From: Acinetobacter rudis
GTDB taxonomy: Bacteria; Pseudomonadota; Gammaproteobacteria; Pseudomonadales; Moraxellaceae
DNA length: 64,000 bases
Direction of reading: 5' to 3'
NCBI RefSeq assembly: GCF_000829675.1
Contig: NZ_BBRX01000029.1
Coordinates: 1 to 64,000, forward strand
Part shown: positions 1-10,265 of the stretch, piece after piece
Position numbering within the stretch: position 1 is the stretch's first letter
Layout of the letters: each line of letters begins with the position of its first letter
Notes under the pieces: model-generated
Told to the model about the DNA's origin: nothing
What the model saw: only the letters and a program-made list of their open reading frames with translations
The model's database searches: none
Position numbers and translations under genes: made by a program

Positions 1-2
1 AA

Positions 3-437
3 CCAAGCGTACAGACACTTGAGTTTAAAATGAACAGTACCAGCACTGAATCTCAACAAGATATTGCTGGAAAGCTCTATATCAATTTTACTAAACCACT
101 GGATTTACTGAAGGCTGGTGAACAAAAACAACTCGAAGGATTACAGTTTAAATGTGATGCTCCAATCAATGGTCTACTCAACTGCCGACGCAATATTGAA
201 GTCAATATCCGTCTGGCCTCTGCAATCAATTCAACAAAAAATTTGCAGCATACTTTAAATAATCCTGTCTTCATTAAAGTCGTTGAGGAAAAAGAAGGAC
301 GGGCACTCTCCAAAGCAACAAATACTGGAAAGTACGCACTTTACCCCCTTGCAGTCACTGTCGATATCGTCACGAGCCCAATCCAATTTGCCATTTTCTA
401 TTTTGCGCTTAAAGATGGTAAATGGATGAGAATGTAA
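3..437 (+). CDS. Hypothetical protein, 3' part only
   Basis: The reading frame is open from the left edge, so this is probably the C-terminal part of a longer gene. The first ATG, at 30, has no convincing ribosome-binding site. About 145 residues are visible, ending with KDGKWMRM. There is no membrane helix. Two cysteines lie about ten residues apart (CDAP...LLNC) and could form a disulfide in an exported protein. I do not recognise the family. The next gene is on the opposite strand, so this is the end of its transcription unit. Confidence 0.5.
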   Translation, partial: PSVQTLEFKMNSTSTESQQDIAGKLYINFTKPLDLLKAGEQKQLEGLQFKCDAPINGLLNCRRNIEVNIRLASAINSTKNLQHTLNNPVFIKVVEEKEGRALSKATNTGKYALYPLAVTVDIVTSPIQFAIFYFALKDGKWMRM

Positions 438-508
438 AACATCTCCTTGTTGAAAGTCATCACAAGGGCACTGCAATATCGCATGCCCCTGTTCACGACC
501 TCAAAGCT

Positions 509-2989
509 TTAATCAAATTCTCTTAAACTTTTTAATGGCGCTAAATCACATAAATAGCCCAATCGATAGCGTCCAATCAAACCACTAATACAGGCCATTC
601 CAAGGGGTAAAAACACCCAAATAAACAGATGCATCTGCATAGCCATATTCATTTGATTGGCCAAGAGTGCTGCGATTACCTCAGCACAAATACAGGCTAC
701 AAAGCCTGATATCGCACCCAGTAATGCAAACTCAATAGTCAACATTCGCTTGAGTTGAGCTCTTGATCCACCAAAACTGCGTAATAGAGCAACTTCTTTC
801 TTACGTTGATCAAGCAATAAATTGATACACGCCAATAAAACTAAAATGCCAGCAATTGCCACCAAGATTGCAAGTACGCTAAGTACCTGAAGTAAGACCT
901 GAATCAACTGTTTGACTTCATTTAAAATCAAACTCATATCAATAATCACAGCACTTGGAAACTGTTCAATCAAACGGGCTATCTTATGCTGATCGCTAGG
1001 TGGAACATAGAAACTGCCCAAATAACTCCCTGCATTTTCATCTAAACTTTGCTCTGCAAAAATAAAGAAAAAGTTCGGACTAAAACTCTGCCATTCGACC
1101 TGTCTTAAGTTGACCACACGCGCATTAAATTGCCCTTCTGGCAGACTAAAACTAAGTTGATCTCCAACCTTAATCCCCAATGTATTTGCCAGTTTTACTT
1201 CTACTGAAACATCACCTGGGCGCTTAAGTACCACATCACCTTGTACAATTACGTTATCACGTGGGTATGCTTTACTCTGAGTTAGATTAAGTTCACGGCG
1301 TAGCGCATTGTTCTTTGAAATGAGTTCTGCACTAAACGACTGACCATTTTTTTGCACCAGTCGCGCACGAATATTTGGATACAATGCTGTAGCTTGCCAT
1401 TGGTTCTGTGACAATTGTTGTTCAAATCGACTTAATTCAAATGGCGGTAAACCATAAACAAATTGGTTGGGTGTCTTGGCAGGAAGTTGTTGCTGCCAAC
1501 CAGAACTCATATCTTGTCTGAGTACCAGTAACACGGCTATAAGCCCTAAACCTAAAGATAAAGCAGTAATTTGTATTGCACTTTGTACAGGTAAACCAAG
1601 ATAACGAGCTAAGCCAAGTCTTGTGGCCTTGATGGTGGTTAATAATCCCCACATCAATAAAAACACCACAGCACATAGCACGACAGCAGACAATAAGACG
1701 ATCACACCCAATTGACGCTGTTGGCTAATCAGCAAGGTAAAAAGCACTAAACTCAATCCACCACTTAGCCCTGTCCAAAGCAAGCGTTTTAACGCAACAC
1801 CACTTGGTCTTAACACCTTAACAGGCGCTGTGTTCACCAACTGCCATAAACTTGGTAATACAAAACCAACCAGTAAACTGACACTGGTCAAAATGGCGAT
1901 TGGAATTGGTCCAGTCCAAATTGCAGTCCAAGTTAAACTAAATTGAATTTGTGGGATTAACTGTTGTAAAAGTTGCAATAAGCTATAAGCAAACAACATC
2001 CCTAAACCACTGCCAAGTACAATCGCAACCATCACGATAAGCAACAATAAACAGAGATACGTTGTGATGACTTGTAAACGACTTGCCCCCATACAGCGCA
2101 GTAAAGCAATATCATCTTGGTTTTGCTGCATATAACGTTGGCAACTCAGCGCAATAGCAATACCGCAGAGCAATAAAGTTAATATATTAGCCAGTTGTAA
2201 ATAGCTGTTGAGTTGATCAATCGGTTTGACTAAACGGATATTGGCTTTATCTGCAGTACGTAAGCGTAGTTCTGAAGCTGTTGAAGGATCTGCACCTTCA
2301 TCTAACTCAGCCAACATTTTTGGCCGTAGCTTTTTAAACTGTTATGAAAATTGATTTATTTGTTCAGTATTACCTGCCAATAACAAGCGAGATTCAATCC
2401 GACTCCCCTGCTGTACCGCTTGGGTTTTGGCTAAGTCTTGCTGTGAAATCAACACCGTTGGAGAAAAAGCTGAAAAGCCAAGCTCCTGATTACTATCTCG
2501 TTGAATAATTGCAGCAACAGTGAACTTGGCATCAACCAGCGCAACCTCATCACCCACTTTTACCTTTAACAATTCAGCTGCTCGTAGGCTCAGCCAAACC
2601 TCACCAGAGGCAATTTTTTTCTGGACTGGTTGGAGCTCAAGTACACCACGTAGTGGAAAATTGTTTTCGATGGCTTTGACATTGACCATGACAAATTGGT
2701 CCTGACGATGAGCCATAGCATTAAATACAGTCACTTTTGACTGCTGTAGATGTAATTGTTCAGCCAATTTACCCCACTTGGCTTCAATCGGCTTTTGATC
2801 TGTTAAAACCAAGTCTGCTGCCTGCATTGCCGCAGCTTGGACATGAATCGCATCGCGAATTTGACTATGGCTAAACTTAAGTGCAGTTGTGGCACTAATT
2901 GCTAAAGTCAAAGCCAATAATAATAAGTAAGTAGCAGAACTGGCTAAACTCTGTCGCGCTAAACTGGTTAATAAAGCAAAATACTTCAT
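509..2989 (-). pseudogene. FtsX/YbbP-type ABC exporter permease, interrupted by an in-frame TAA
   Basis: Large membrane subunit of an ABC exporter of the YbbP/FtsX (MacB-like) class, which works with the ATPase just upstream. One reading frame runs from the ATG at 2989 to 509 but holds a TAA at 2342-2344. The first piece (2989-2342, 215 aa) has an N-terminal membrane anchor and the start of the periplasmic domain. The second piece (2317-509, 602 aa, from an internal ATG) carries the remaining membrane segments and the second FtsX domain. Without the stop the product would be about 826 aa, close to the usual size. The stop follows NQFS and precedes QFKKLRP, so a CAA (Gln) to TAA change is the simplest explanation. 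Reinitiation at 2317 is possible but would give a permease without its N-terminal part. Family call is firm; loss of function is inferred. Confidence 0.85.
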
Positions 2990-2993
2990 AGCA

Positions 2994-3704
2994 TCAACCT
3001 ATAGACTGATCTGATCGAGTCGATAACTCATGTAAACGCCCTTCATGTAATTCAAAATGACGCTGACACTTTGCTGCTAACTGACGATCATGGGTGACCA
3101 GTACTAAAGTTGTGCCTAATTCACGATTGAGCTCAAATAATAATTGTTCAATTTCAACAGCAGTATGCTCATCTAAATTCCCCGTTGGCTCATCAGCAAA
3201 AATAATTTTAGGCTGGCTGATGAGCGCACGTGCTATAGCCACACGTTGCTGTTCGCCTCCAGATAGCACTTTGGGTTTTTGTTGTGCTTGACGCTGTAAG
3301 CCTACGCGTGTCAATAATGCCAAAGCCTGTTGTTCTGCTTGAGCATAATCAAAATGAGTCTGTAAACGTAAGGGTAACATGACATTTTCAAGTGCCGTTA
3401 AATGTGACAACAACTGAAAAGATTGAAACACAAAACCAATATGCGCCAAACGCAGCTGCGCTCGCTGTTCCTCATTTAAATCATGCACAGCTTGGCCACA
3501 AATATATAACTGCCCAGCACTGGCGCGATCAAGTGTCGCCAAGATCCCTAATAGCGTTGATTTTCCTGACCCAGAACGCCCAGTAATCGCCACTTGTTCT
3601 GCTGGAAAAATTTCCAAATCAAGTTGTTCTAAGATACTGAGTTGACGCTGACCATAGTCGATTCTTTGACTAATTTGCTGTGCGGATATAATCGCTTGTG
3701 GCAT
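2994..3704 (-). CDS. ybbA: ABC transporter ATP-binding protein, YbbA/LolD-like
   Basis: ATPase of 236 aa that powers an FtsX-type exporter at the cytoplasmic face. Walker A (GRSGSGKST, about residues 42-50), the ABC signature LSGGEQQRVAIARAL, Walker B IIFADEPTGNLDE and the switch His in LVTHD are all intact. The stop lies 4 bases before the start of the permease gene, so the two are co-transcribed. The divergent neighbour is a tesA-type esterase, which is the arrangement seen in E. coli tesA-ybbAP. The substrate is unknown. The ATPase looks intact although its permease is interrupted. Confidence 0.9.
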   Translation of the reverse strand: MPQAIISAQQISQRIDYGQRQLSILEQLDLEIFPAEQVAITGRSGSGKSTLLGILATLDRASAGQLYICGQAVHDLNEEQRAQLRLAHIGFVFQSFQLLSHLTALENVMLPLRLQTHFDYAQAEQQALALLTRVGLQRQAQQKPKVLSGGEQQRVAIARALISQPKIIFADEPTGNLDEHTAVEIEQLLFELNRELGTTLVLVTHDRQLAAKCQRHFELHEGRLHELSTRSDQSIG

Positions 3705-3772
3705 GATGTTCTATCTATTTTGGGCAATGACAAACTAAGCTAACGTTAAATGACCTAAGGGGCAATCTTATC

Positions 3773-4387
3773 ATGTTAAAAAAGTATCTCCGTTATCTTA
3801 TCTTTTTCATCGTATTGGGCTTTGCCAGCAGTAGCTATGCCAAAACTATTATGATTTTAGGTGATAGTATTAGTGCAGGTTTTGGTATTGCACCAGAACA
3901 AGGTTGGGTTAGCCTCTTACAAAAACGACTCGACAGCCAAAAAGCAAAACAACACAAAGTCATTAATGCCAGTGTTAGTGGTGAAACAACCAGTGGGGCT
4001 TTGGCAAGGCTTCCCAAGTTACTCCAAACGCATCAACCCGATGTGGTCGTCATCGAACTTGGCGGTAATGATGGCCTCCGTGGTGGACCACCACAGATGA
4101 TTCAAAATAACTTAGCCCAGCTGATCCAGCTCAGCCAGAAAGCTCAAGCAAAAGTAGTATTACTGGGAATGAAACTTCCCCCAAATTACGGTACAGCCTA
4201 CAACAGTGCCTTCGAGAACAACTACAAGGTTTTGAGTCAACGCTATAAGGTCACACTTTTACCTTTCTTTATGCAAGGTGTAGCAGGTCAAAACCACCTG
4301 ATGCAAGCAGATAAAATCCACCCCAATGCCAAAGCACAAATGACTTTGCTAAATAATGCCTTTCCAAGCATCAAATCTGTGCTATAA
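3773..4387 (+). CDS. tesA: GDSL-family arylesterase / acyl-CoA thioesterase I
   Basis: Periplasmic SGNH hydrolase of 204 aa, able in this family to cleave acyl-CoA, lysophospholipid and aryl esters. A signal peptide (KK, hydrophobic run, likely cleavage after SYA at residue 23) precedes block I with nucleophile Ser32 in GDSIS. Block II is SVSGETTSG, block III is GGNDG with the oxyanion Asn, and block V is DKIHPN with the catalytic Asp and His. The length fits TesA/EstA. It is divergent from the ybbA-type exporter and has a strong terminator behind it. Confidence 0.9.
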   Translation: MLKKYLRYLIFFIVLGFASSSYAKTIMILGDSISAGFGIAPEQGWVSLLQKRLDSQKAKQHKVINASVSGETTSGALARLPKLLQTHQPDVVVIELGGNDGLRGGPPQMIQNNLAQLIQLSQKAQAKVVLLGMKLPPNYGTAYNSAFENNYKVLSQRYKVTLLPFFMQGVAGQNHLMQADKIHPNAKAQMTLLNNAFPSIKSVL

Positions 4388-4407
4388 ACCTTTTAAATAG
4401 ACATAAA

Positions 4408-4440
4408 AAAACCGCGCTATGTTCAACATAACGCGGTTTT
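4408..4440 (+). terminator. Rho-independent terminator after tesA
   Basis: Inverted repeat AAAACCGCG...CGCGGTTTT with one mismatch, flanked by A and T runs. It lies between convergent tesA and carbonic anhydrase genes and can serve both strands. Confidence 0.8.
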
Positions 4441-4496
4441 ATCCAAGGCTGATTTACCTCATACCTGGCAGTTCAACTGGCTGAGTCTGCGGTAAA

Positions 4497-5111
4497 TCAA
4501 AAGTCAAAAAAAGTGACTTCACCCGTTTCTAGAGAATATTCAGCACCAATGACTTTTAGCATACCTTTCTCAATGAGGTTTTCTAATACTGCTGAACCGT
4601 GACGTAATTGATTAACTGAAGCAAAAACATTTGAACGTACTGCATGTTTAGACAATTTACACAGATCATTTTTCAATTCGGTTTGCATCAAGATTTCGAC
4701 AGATGGACGTACCCGATTAACAATAGACATCAAGTTTGCTGAAGGTGGACTATCTGGATTCATCAATGTGTCAATTGTTGCTTGAATAGCACCACAATGG
4801 CTGTGTCCAAGGACAATCACCACAGGACAATCATAACGTTCCGCAGCAAACTCAACACTACCGACTTGTGATGGTGCGACAACATTACCTGCGACACGAA
4901 TCACAAACAAATCACCTAGACCTTGGTCAAAAACTAATTCTGCTGGTACGCGTGAATCAGAACACCCCAGTACAATTGCAAACGGATGTTGCTCTTCGGC
5001 CATTTCCGCTCGTTGTTGATGTTCTAACAATGGACGATGTTTGACTTCCCCACTTACAAAACGCTGATTTCCTAATTTTAATCGTTCTAATGCTTCTTGA
5101 GCTGTCAGCAT
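4497..5111 (-). CDS. can: Beta-class carbonic anhydrase
   Basis: Zinc enzyme of 204 aa that interconverts CO2 and bicarbonate in the cytoplasm. The beta-class metal site is complete: Cys50 and Asp52 in CSDSR (with Arg54 of the Asp-Arg dyad), and His103 and Cys106 in HSHC. The length matches bacterial Can proteins. It is a single gene with a 280-base divergent spacer to the next gene. Motifs leave little doubt about the class; the symbol is by analogy with E. coli can. Confidence 0.92.
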   Translation of the reverse strand: MLTAQEALERLKLGNQRFVSGEVKHRPLLEHQQRAEMAEEQHPFAIVLGCSDSRVPAELVFDQGLGDLFVIRVAGNVVAPSQVGSVEFAAERYDCPVVIVLGHSHCGAIQATIDTLMNPDSPPSANLMSIVNRVRPSVEILMQTELKNDLCKLSKHAVRSNVFASVNQLRHGSAVLENLIEKGMLKVIGAEYSLETGEVTFFDF

Positions 5112-5391
5112 GATTTCTTCCCGTTGGTTGCATCAGTGAATTATTTTAAAGAGCTGCCCTTAGAATGTCACTGATAAAAATTTACTCCAACTCGGATATT
5201 TTGCTTTAATTTTCTTAATCGTATGTCTTTCGAGCCATTGTCAAAGCGCACACAATCCAAGTACTAATATAGGGCACTTAACAAGTTACAATTCAATCAT
5301 TATTACTGAATATCCGACACCTTAAGTCATAAACGGATTAACATACTGATTAAGCTCAGCCATTTATACGTTTTATAGGGAGATAACATCC

Positions 5392-6390
5392 TTGAGCAAT
5401 CCAAAAACTGAAAAACTGATCAATGCGCATTTGGATTTTTTAGACCAAACCTTTGCTCAGCCAGAAAATATTCAAAGTGAGTTTTTACATTTCTACCAAT
5501 GGCTCAGAAAACAACAATTACAAGACATTTGGCAGTTTGAACATATCTATCAATTAATTGAACAACAAATTTTACTTACCCCAGCCAGTGATTTTCTGAT
5601 TGAACAAATTATTGAACACTGCCGCTTTGCTTTAATACACCCTGTCAATGCCGACACACGTATTGAAGATATTATTTCAGTACACAGTATCGATAAAATC
5701 GCTCTTTATCTCTCTAAAAAAAGTAAACAACGCCAAAAACTAATCCACAGTATCGTCAATCATGCCGCCTTTACAGCAATGCTGAGTCAATTGATTCAAC
5801 ATGCTATTCAAGACTATATCGACAACGCCATGATGGCGAAGAAAGTCCCGGGTGTTGGGCGTTTTATGAAAATGGGGAAATCTGTTTTAGAAAGTGTCAC
5901 TGACAGTAATTTAGATGATACCCTCAATCATTATTTACAAAAAAACATGTTAAAAATCATACAACTGAGTGAACAAGTACTCAACCAGCATATGGATGAT
6001 AATAAGCTCTACCACTTACAAGCCAATATCTGGCACAAAATCAAAGGTATTCCACTCTCACATCTACAAGGTTATTTAGATCATGAGGATATGGACAGTG
6101 TGGTGAAACTCAGCAAAGAAGTTTGGGATCATTTCAGACAAACTGACTATTTAAAGCAACAGGTTCATGATGGAGTATATGCTTGGTATGTACGCAATCA
6201 GGAAAGAAGTTTCGACCTCTTATTGCGTGACCTCAATATTAACGAAGCCTTAGTCAGCAATCAACTGCAAGCGCTATGCACTCCACTGATCCAGCATATG
6301 ATTTCACAAGACTATTTACGTCAGCGCGCACGCTACCATTTAGAGCAGTTCTATTATGCACAACATACTCAGCAGATTTTAGCTGAGTAA
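5392..6390 (+). CDS. Hypothetical protein, 332 aa
   Basis: A long frame starting with TTG, preceded by a good ribosome-binding site (AGGGAGAT about 7 bases upstream). That is why TTG is chosen. The protein is rich in Gln, His and Leu, mostly amphipathic helical, with no clear signal peptide or strong membrane helix. A short segment around residues 150-175 (KKVPGVGRFMKMGKS) looks like a conserved turn. I do not recognise a family. It is a single gene with a terminator after it. Confidence 0.75.
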   Translation: MSNPKTEKLINAHLDFLDQTFAQPENIQSEFLHFYQWLRKQQLQDIWQFEHIYQLIEQQILLTPASDFLIEQIIEHCRFALIHPVNADTRIEDIISVHSIDKIALYLSKKSKQRQKLIHSIVNHAAFTAMLSQLIQHAIQDYIDNAMMAKKVPGVGRFMKMGKSVLESVTDSNLDDTLNHYLQKNMLKIIQLSEQVLNQHMDDNKLYHLQANIWHKIKGIPLSHLQGYLDHEDMDSVVKLSKEVWDHFRQTDYLKQQVHDGVYAWYVRNQERSFDLLLRDLNINEALVSNQLQALCTPLIQHMISQDYLRQRARYHLEQFYYAQHTQQILAE

Positions 6391-6416
6391 GTAGTATAAA
6401 GCAGGCCTTTTAATAT

Positions 6417-6449
6417 AAAAAAAGGAGCTATTCAATGGCTCCTTTTTTC
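6417..6449. terminator. Bidirectional Rho-independent terminator
   Basis: Perfect 11-bp stem AAAAAAGGAGC / GCTCCTTTTTT with a 9-base loop. It is placed between the ends of two convergent genes. Confidence 0.85.
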
Positions 6450-6463
6450 AAATCTAGCAAATA

Positions 6464-8494
6464 TTAGAACTTATAGGTCATTCCTAAATTGTAGCGACGA
6501 CCATCCAATACAAAATCATATGTATCTTGATTAATTTCTTTATCTAACAAGTTGTAAACTCCAGCTGCTATTTGTACTTGCTCAGAAACTCGGTAATTCA
6601 TTCCGACATCCACCATCGCATAAGCTGGTTTACCTTTAGACATCGAAGTACGTGATAAATATTCAGATGTTTTACTTCTAAAGTTTAAACGTGACCATGT
6701 TGAGATTTGATCATTTACTTCCCAATCTACAGTCGTATTAAACATATGTTCCGGCATTTGGTTCAAAGGTTTTCCTTTGAATTTACCACTTTTTTGCTCA
6801 GTATCAGTGAAAGTATAGTTTGCAGTTAGATTTACAGTAGGAATAACTTGCCAAGTAAAAGTTGCTTCGACCCCACGCATATTCGCTTTATCAACGTTTT
6901 CGCGTAAACTCACAAAATCAAATCTCTCCCCCAACCATTCACATTCCAACTTTCCTGAATCACCGCTACAATCTCGCACCTCGGTAATTTTATCTTTAAA
7001 TTCACTATTAAAAATAGTTAATCCAGCAGTAAGATTATCAAGATTGTCCCAGTTTACAGATACCTCATAGTTAGTACTTGTTTCTGGTTTCAAATCAGGA
7101 TTACCAACAATAACTCCTTTACTAGAACCACCGCCAGTAGCTTGCCCCCATTCAGCAACAGTAGCTCGTAATGCTGGAGTTTTATAACCTGTAGAAACTC
7201 CACCTTTCACAGTCCATTGGTCATTTAAGCTCCAGACCCCATAGACTTTAGGACTCCAATGACTACCAAACTTCTCATCTTTATCTAACCGTAGTGAAGC
7301 AGTAACATTAAAACTATCAACGATGCTCCATGTATCCTCTGCAAAAAGTGCCCAGCTATAACGGTCTAAACTTGATATAGGTTCTTTTCCAGAAATCACT
7401 AACTGGTTGCCTTTATCGTCTAGTTCTTCTTCTAAATACATTCCACCAAAACTTAAATTATGCGCACCAAGTTCAATTTGGTTTATCGTGTTAAATGTCG
7501 TATTTACAGCTTCCATATTACGTGATGGGTTATCAGTTTCTTCACGTTGAATATAAGACTGAGTTTTTACACGGCCAAACTCGCCACGATGGTTAATACT
7601 ATAATCAGTTCGATAATAATCACTATAAGAGTTGGTTGCTGGACCATTCCGACCGGGTTTATCTTCAATAGTCTTACCCACTGTACCACTACGATTTTGA
7701 ATAGAACGTTGATACTCAAAATCAATTGCGTGTAAGTCATTTGGTGTCAAACTCAAAGTTGCACCACCTGCACGCATTTTTTGTTTATTGAATCCACCTA
7801 TAATGTCATCTTCTTGGCGTTGTGAGAATGTACCATTCGCTTTTAGAGATAATAGGTTTTCAATCAATGGCCCTGAAACATAGGCATTAGCTTGATACAA
7901 ATTTCCAGAGTCTTGATTTTCTTGTAAGGTTGTATCAAGTTTAACAGACCCACTCCACTCTGTAGCAGTCTTCTTGGTAATGATATTAATTACCCCACCC
8001 ATTGCATCCGAACCATACAAACCCGACATTGGACCACGGATCACTTCAATACGTTCAATAGCTGTAATACCTGGTAACCATCCCTGCTCAATACCAGCAT
8101 TATCACTATTTGGTCGTACAGAACGAGTATTTACTTTTTTACCATCTACTAGAATAACTGTATAAGCGCTACCCATACCACGGATACTAATATCACTTGA
8201 ACTACCACCACCTGTAACAACAACCCCAGGTACATCTTTTAGTGCATCTGTTACATCACGGTATGCCTTTTTATTAATTTCTTCTTGGCTCAATACCGAA
8301 ATCGTTGCTGGTGCTTTTTTAATATCCTGTTCAAAACCACTTGCTGTTACCACAATGGTATCCAATACAACTCTTTCTGACTGACCATTAGTTTGAGTTG
8401 TAGCCGAGTTTGTTGTATTCGCTTGTGCCTGTGTAACATACATCATCGACAATACAGCCATCGTTAATGCAGATTTCATTCGTAGTTGTGACAT
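6464..8494 (-). CDS. TonB-dependent outer-membrane receptor (siderophore type)
   Basis: Outer-membrane beta-barrel of about 676 aa that takes up a ferric siderophore or similar ligand with TonB energy. The start at 8494 (MSQLRMKSAL) gives a clean signal peptide ending at QAQA; the same frame extends upstream to 8587 but without a signal peptide at its N-terminus. A TonB-box-like stretch (DTIVVTAS), a plug domain with ISIRGMGS and YGSDAMGGVINIITKK, then about 500 residues of barrel ending in the terminal aromatic KF are visible. The family is CirA/FepA-like; the exact ligand cannot be told. Two Fur-like sites sit upstream, so iron repression is expected. Confidence 0.9.
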   Translation of the reverse strand: MSQLRMKSALTMAVLSMMYVTQAQANTTNSATTQTNGQSERVVLDTIVVTASGFEQDIKKAPATISVLSQEEINKKAYRDVTDALKDVPGVVVTGGGSSSDISIRGMGSAYTVILVDGKKVNTRSVRPNSDNAGIEQGWLPGITAIERIEVIRGPMSGLYGSDAMGGVINIITKKTATEWSGSVKLDTTLQENQDSGNLYQANAYVSGPLIENLLSLKANGTFSQRQEDDIIGGFNKQKMRAGGATLSLTPNDLHAIDFEYQRSIQNRSGTVGKTIEDKPGRNGPATNSYSDYYRTDYSINHRGEFGRVKTQSYIQREETDNPSRNMEAVNTTFNTINQIELGAHNLSFGGMYLEEELDDKGNQLVISGKEPISSLDRYSWALFAEDTWSIVDSFNVTASLRLDKDEKFGSHWSPKVYGVWSLNDQWTVKGGVSTGYKTPALRATVAEWGQATGGGSSKGVIVGNPDLKPETSTNYEVSVNWDNLDNLTAGLTIFNSEFKDKITEVRDCSGDSGKLECEWLGERFDFVSLRENVDKANMRGVEATFTWQVIPTVNLTANYTFTDTEQKSGKFKGKPLNQMPEHMFNTTVDWEVNDQISTWSRLNFRSKTSEYLSRTSMSKGKPAYAMVDVGMNYRVSEQVQIAAGVYNLLDKEINQDTYDFVLDGRRYNLGMTYKF

Positions 8495-8550
8495 AAATAT
8501 TCCAAAGTAACAATTGTGTATGAAGTTAGAACTAAATTGAACACATTGTA

Positions 8551-8592
8551 ACAAATGAGAATCAATCAACAATGCTAATGAGAACAATTATT
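8551..8592 (-). promoter_or_regulatory. Two Fur-box-like sites upstream of the TonB receptor
   Basis: Two A/T-rich NATNAT-type stretches resemble the Fur 19-mer: AAATGAGAATCAATC around 8553-8567 and GCTAATGAGAACAATTATTA around 8574-8593. They lie 60-100 bases upstream of the receptor start. Match to GATAATGATAATCATTATC is partial and judged by eye. Confidence 0.55.
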
Positions 8593-8613
8593 ATTGTTTT
8601 TTCCTATAACATA

Positions 8614-8634
8614 AAAAACCTCCCGAAGGAGGTT
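8614..8634 (-). terminator. Rho-independent terminator after nfuA
   Basis: Perfect stem AACCTCC-CGAA-GGAGGTT with a T-run on the minus strand, 45 bases after the nfuA stop. Confidence 0.85.
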
Positions 8635-8679
8635 GATTTATTTAAAGATTATATTTTAGTGAGCGAAAAACAATATGGC

Positions 8680-9318
8680 TTATTTAAAATAAGCACCTTC
8701 ACTTTGTGTGTGATCCGTCTCATCTAGAACTCGACTGAGTTCAGGAATATGTTCTTTTAGCGTTGTTTCGACACCTTGCTTTAAAGTGACATCAATTGCT
8801 GAACAACCCTGACAACCACCGCCAAATTTAAGCACCGCAGTAAGACCATGTTCTTCATCTTCGATAACATTGACTAGACTACAGTTACCACCATGTCCTG
8901 CAAGACCTGGGTTAATCTCAGCTTGTAGAACATAAGTAATACGTTCTTCAATAGATGCATCTGGCCCTACACGTGGCACTTTTGAGTTAGGTGCACGGAA
9001 GGTCAACTGACCGCCAAAACGGTCCTTGTTGTAGTCAATAACTGCATCTCTTAAGTACGGAATAGAAGGCGCATCAACAAAAGCAGGAAAATCTGGATAA
9101 TCTTGCTTGTAATCTGTAGGTACAACCTCTTCAGGGGCACTATAAGCCATACAACACTCAGCACGAGGGGTGCCAGCATTTTCTACAAATACACGTACAC
9201 CAATGCCTGGCGTATTTTGCTTGGCCAATAAATCTTTTAAGTACTCCTGAGCATTTGGAGTAATCAATAAATTTGGAATTTCATCTGCAACAGCAGCACT
9301 GTTAGTCTCAGTCGTCAT
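8680..9318 (-). CDS. nfuA: Fe-S biogenesis protein NfuA
   Basis: Iron-sulfur carrier of 212 aa that delivers 4Fe-4S clusters to apo-enzymes in the cytoplasm. The start at 9318 (MTTETNS) is preceded by GAGGAAAAAG, an excellent ribosome-binding site; a longer frame to 9402 has none. The N-terminal half is an A-type-like domain and the C-terminal half is the Nfu domain. The cluster-binding CxxC is present in GGGCQGCSAIDVTLK. The length agrees with gammaproteobacterial NfuA. Confidence 0.93.
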   Translation of the reverse strand: MTTETNSAAVADEIPNLLITPNAQEYLKDLLAKQNTPGIGVRVFVENAGTPRAECCMAYSAPEEVVPTDYKQDYPDFPAFVDAPSIPYLRDAVIDYNKDRFGGQLTFRAPNSKVPRVGPDASIEERITYVLQAEINPGLAGHGGNCSLVNVIEDEEHGLTAVLKFGGGCQGCSAIDVTLKQGVETTLKEHIPELSRVLDETDHTQSEGAYFK

Positions 9319-9479
9319 AACTTTTTCCTCACGCTGACCCAGCCATTCTACCCGAAGATCGAACAAATATAAAAATAATCCACTAAAACTGTCGGAATTC
9401 ATGACGATACTATTTTTATTCGGTATTAAGCCGCATAATCAAACACTCATTTTTTGATTTGATCCGGTGCCAAACCAAT

Positions 9480-10097
9480 ATGATGAATTTACCCCTTAGT
9501 CATACACTAAGCCTCATCGCCATTACTGTAATCGTTTCAATTGCTGCTTTTAACATTCCAGCGCTAATGGACAGATTAATTTTTAGACCTACAGCAATGC
9601 GTCAAGGCCAATTAGATCGTTTTATTACTCATGGCTTTGTCCATGCCGATGCAACACACCTTCTATTTAACATGATCACGCTATTTTTCTTTGGCAGCAT
9701 CATTGAAAATTTCTACAGACAATATTTCTATGACATGGGGTTTGTACTGTTTTATTTGGGTGGTTTAGTATTTGCAATACTACCGAGTTATCTCAAACAT
9801 AAAAGTGATCCCTATTGGGCCAGCCTCGGTGCTTCTGGTGCTGTCTCTGCAGTACTTTTTGCCTATATCTTATTTGAACCTTGGCGCTTAATTTTTGTAT
9901 TTTTCATTCCTGTACCTGCCATTATCTTTGCTGTTTTATATGTTGCTTATAGTATCTGGGCAGGTCGTCGTAATGGTGACAACATCAACCATAGCGCACA
10001 TCTTTGGGGGGCTGCGTATGGGGTAATTGTTACATTGTTGATTGAACCACGCATTCTGGCCCACTTCCTCAATAAATTAATGCAACTCCCATTTTAA
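9480..10097 (+). CDS. Rhomboid-family intramembrane serine protease
   Basis: Polytopic inner-membrane protein of about 205 aa. The rhomboid catalytic pair is visible: Ser in GASGAVSA and His in the last helix (HSAHLWGAAYG). The HGFVHADATHLLFN segment matches the conserved first-loop and helix-2 His/Asn region. The ATG at 9480 (or the next at 9483) is chosen over a TTG at 9459 because the latter adds an unlikely polar tail. It stands alone, divergent from nfuA. Physiological substrates are unknown. Confidence 0.85.
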   Translation: MMNLPLSHTLSLIAITVIVSIAAFNIPALMDRLIFRPTAMRQGQLDRFITHGFVHADATHLLFNMITLFFFGSIIENFYRQYFYDMGFVLFYLGGLVFAILPSYLKHKSDPYWASLGASGAVSAVLFAYILFEPWRLIFVFFIPVPAIIFAVLYVAYSIWAGRRNGDNINHSAHLWGAAYGVIVTLLIEPRILAHFLNKLMQLPF

Positions 10098-10265
10098 AAA
10101 TATGTAGACAAATTAAACCTGCAAACAGTACGTCAGTAGAATGTTTGCAGGCAATAAGCTGTTGCTTATTGCTTGTAATTTGTCACTTCATGCCAGTTCA
10201 AAGTGTTAGCCAGAGGGTAATAATGAAGTCATTTTCTATTGTTATATACAGCTTCGGATTACCTT

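Noticed and set aside
2318-2344. Frameshift in the ABC permease gene
   Set aside because: The two pieces are in the same frame, so the break is a stop codon, not a frameshift.
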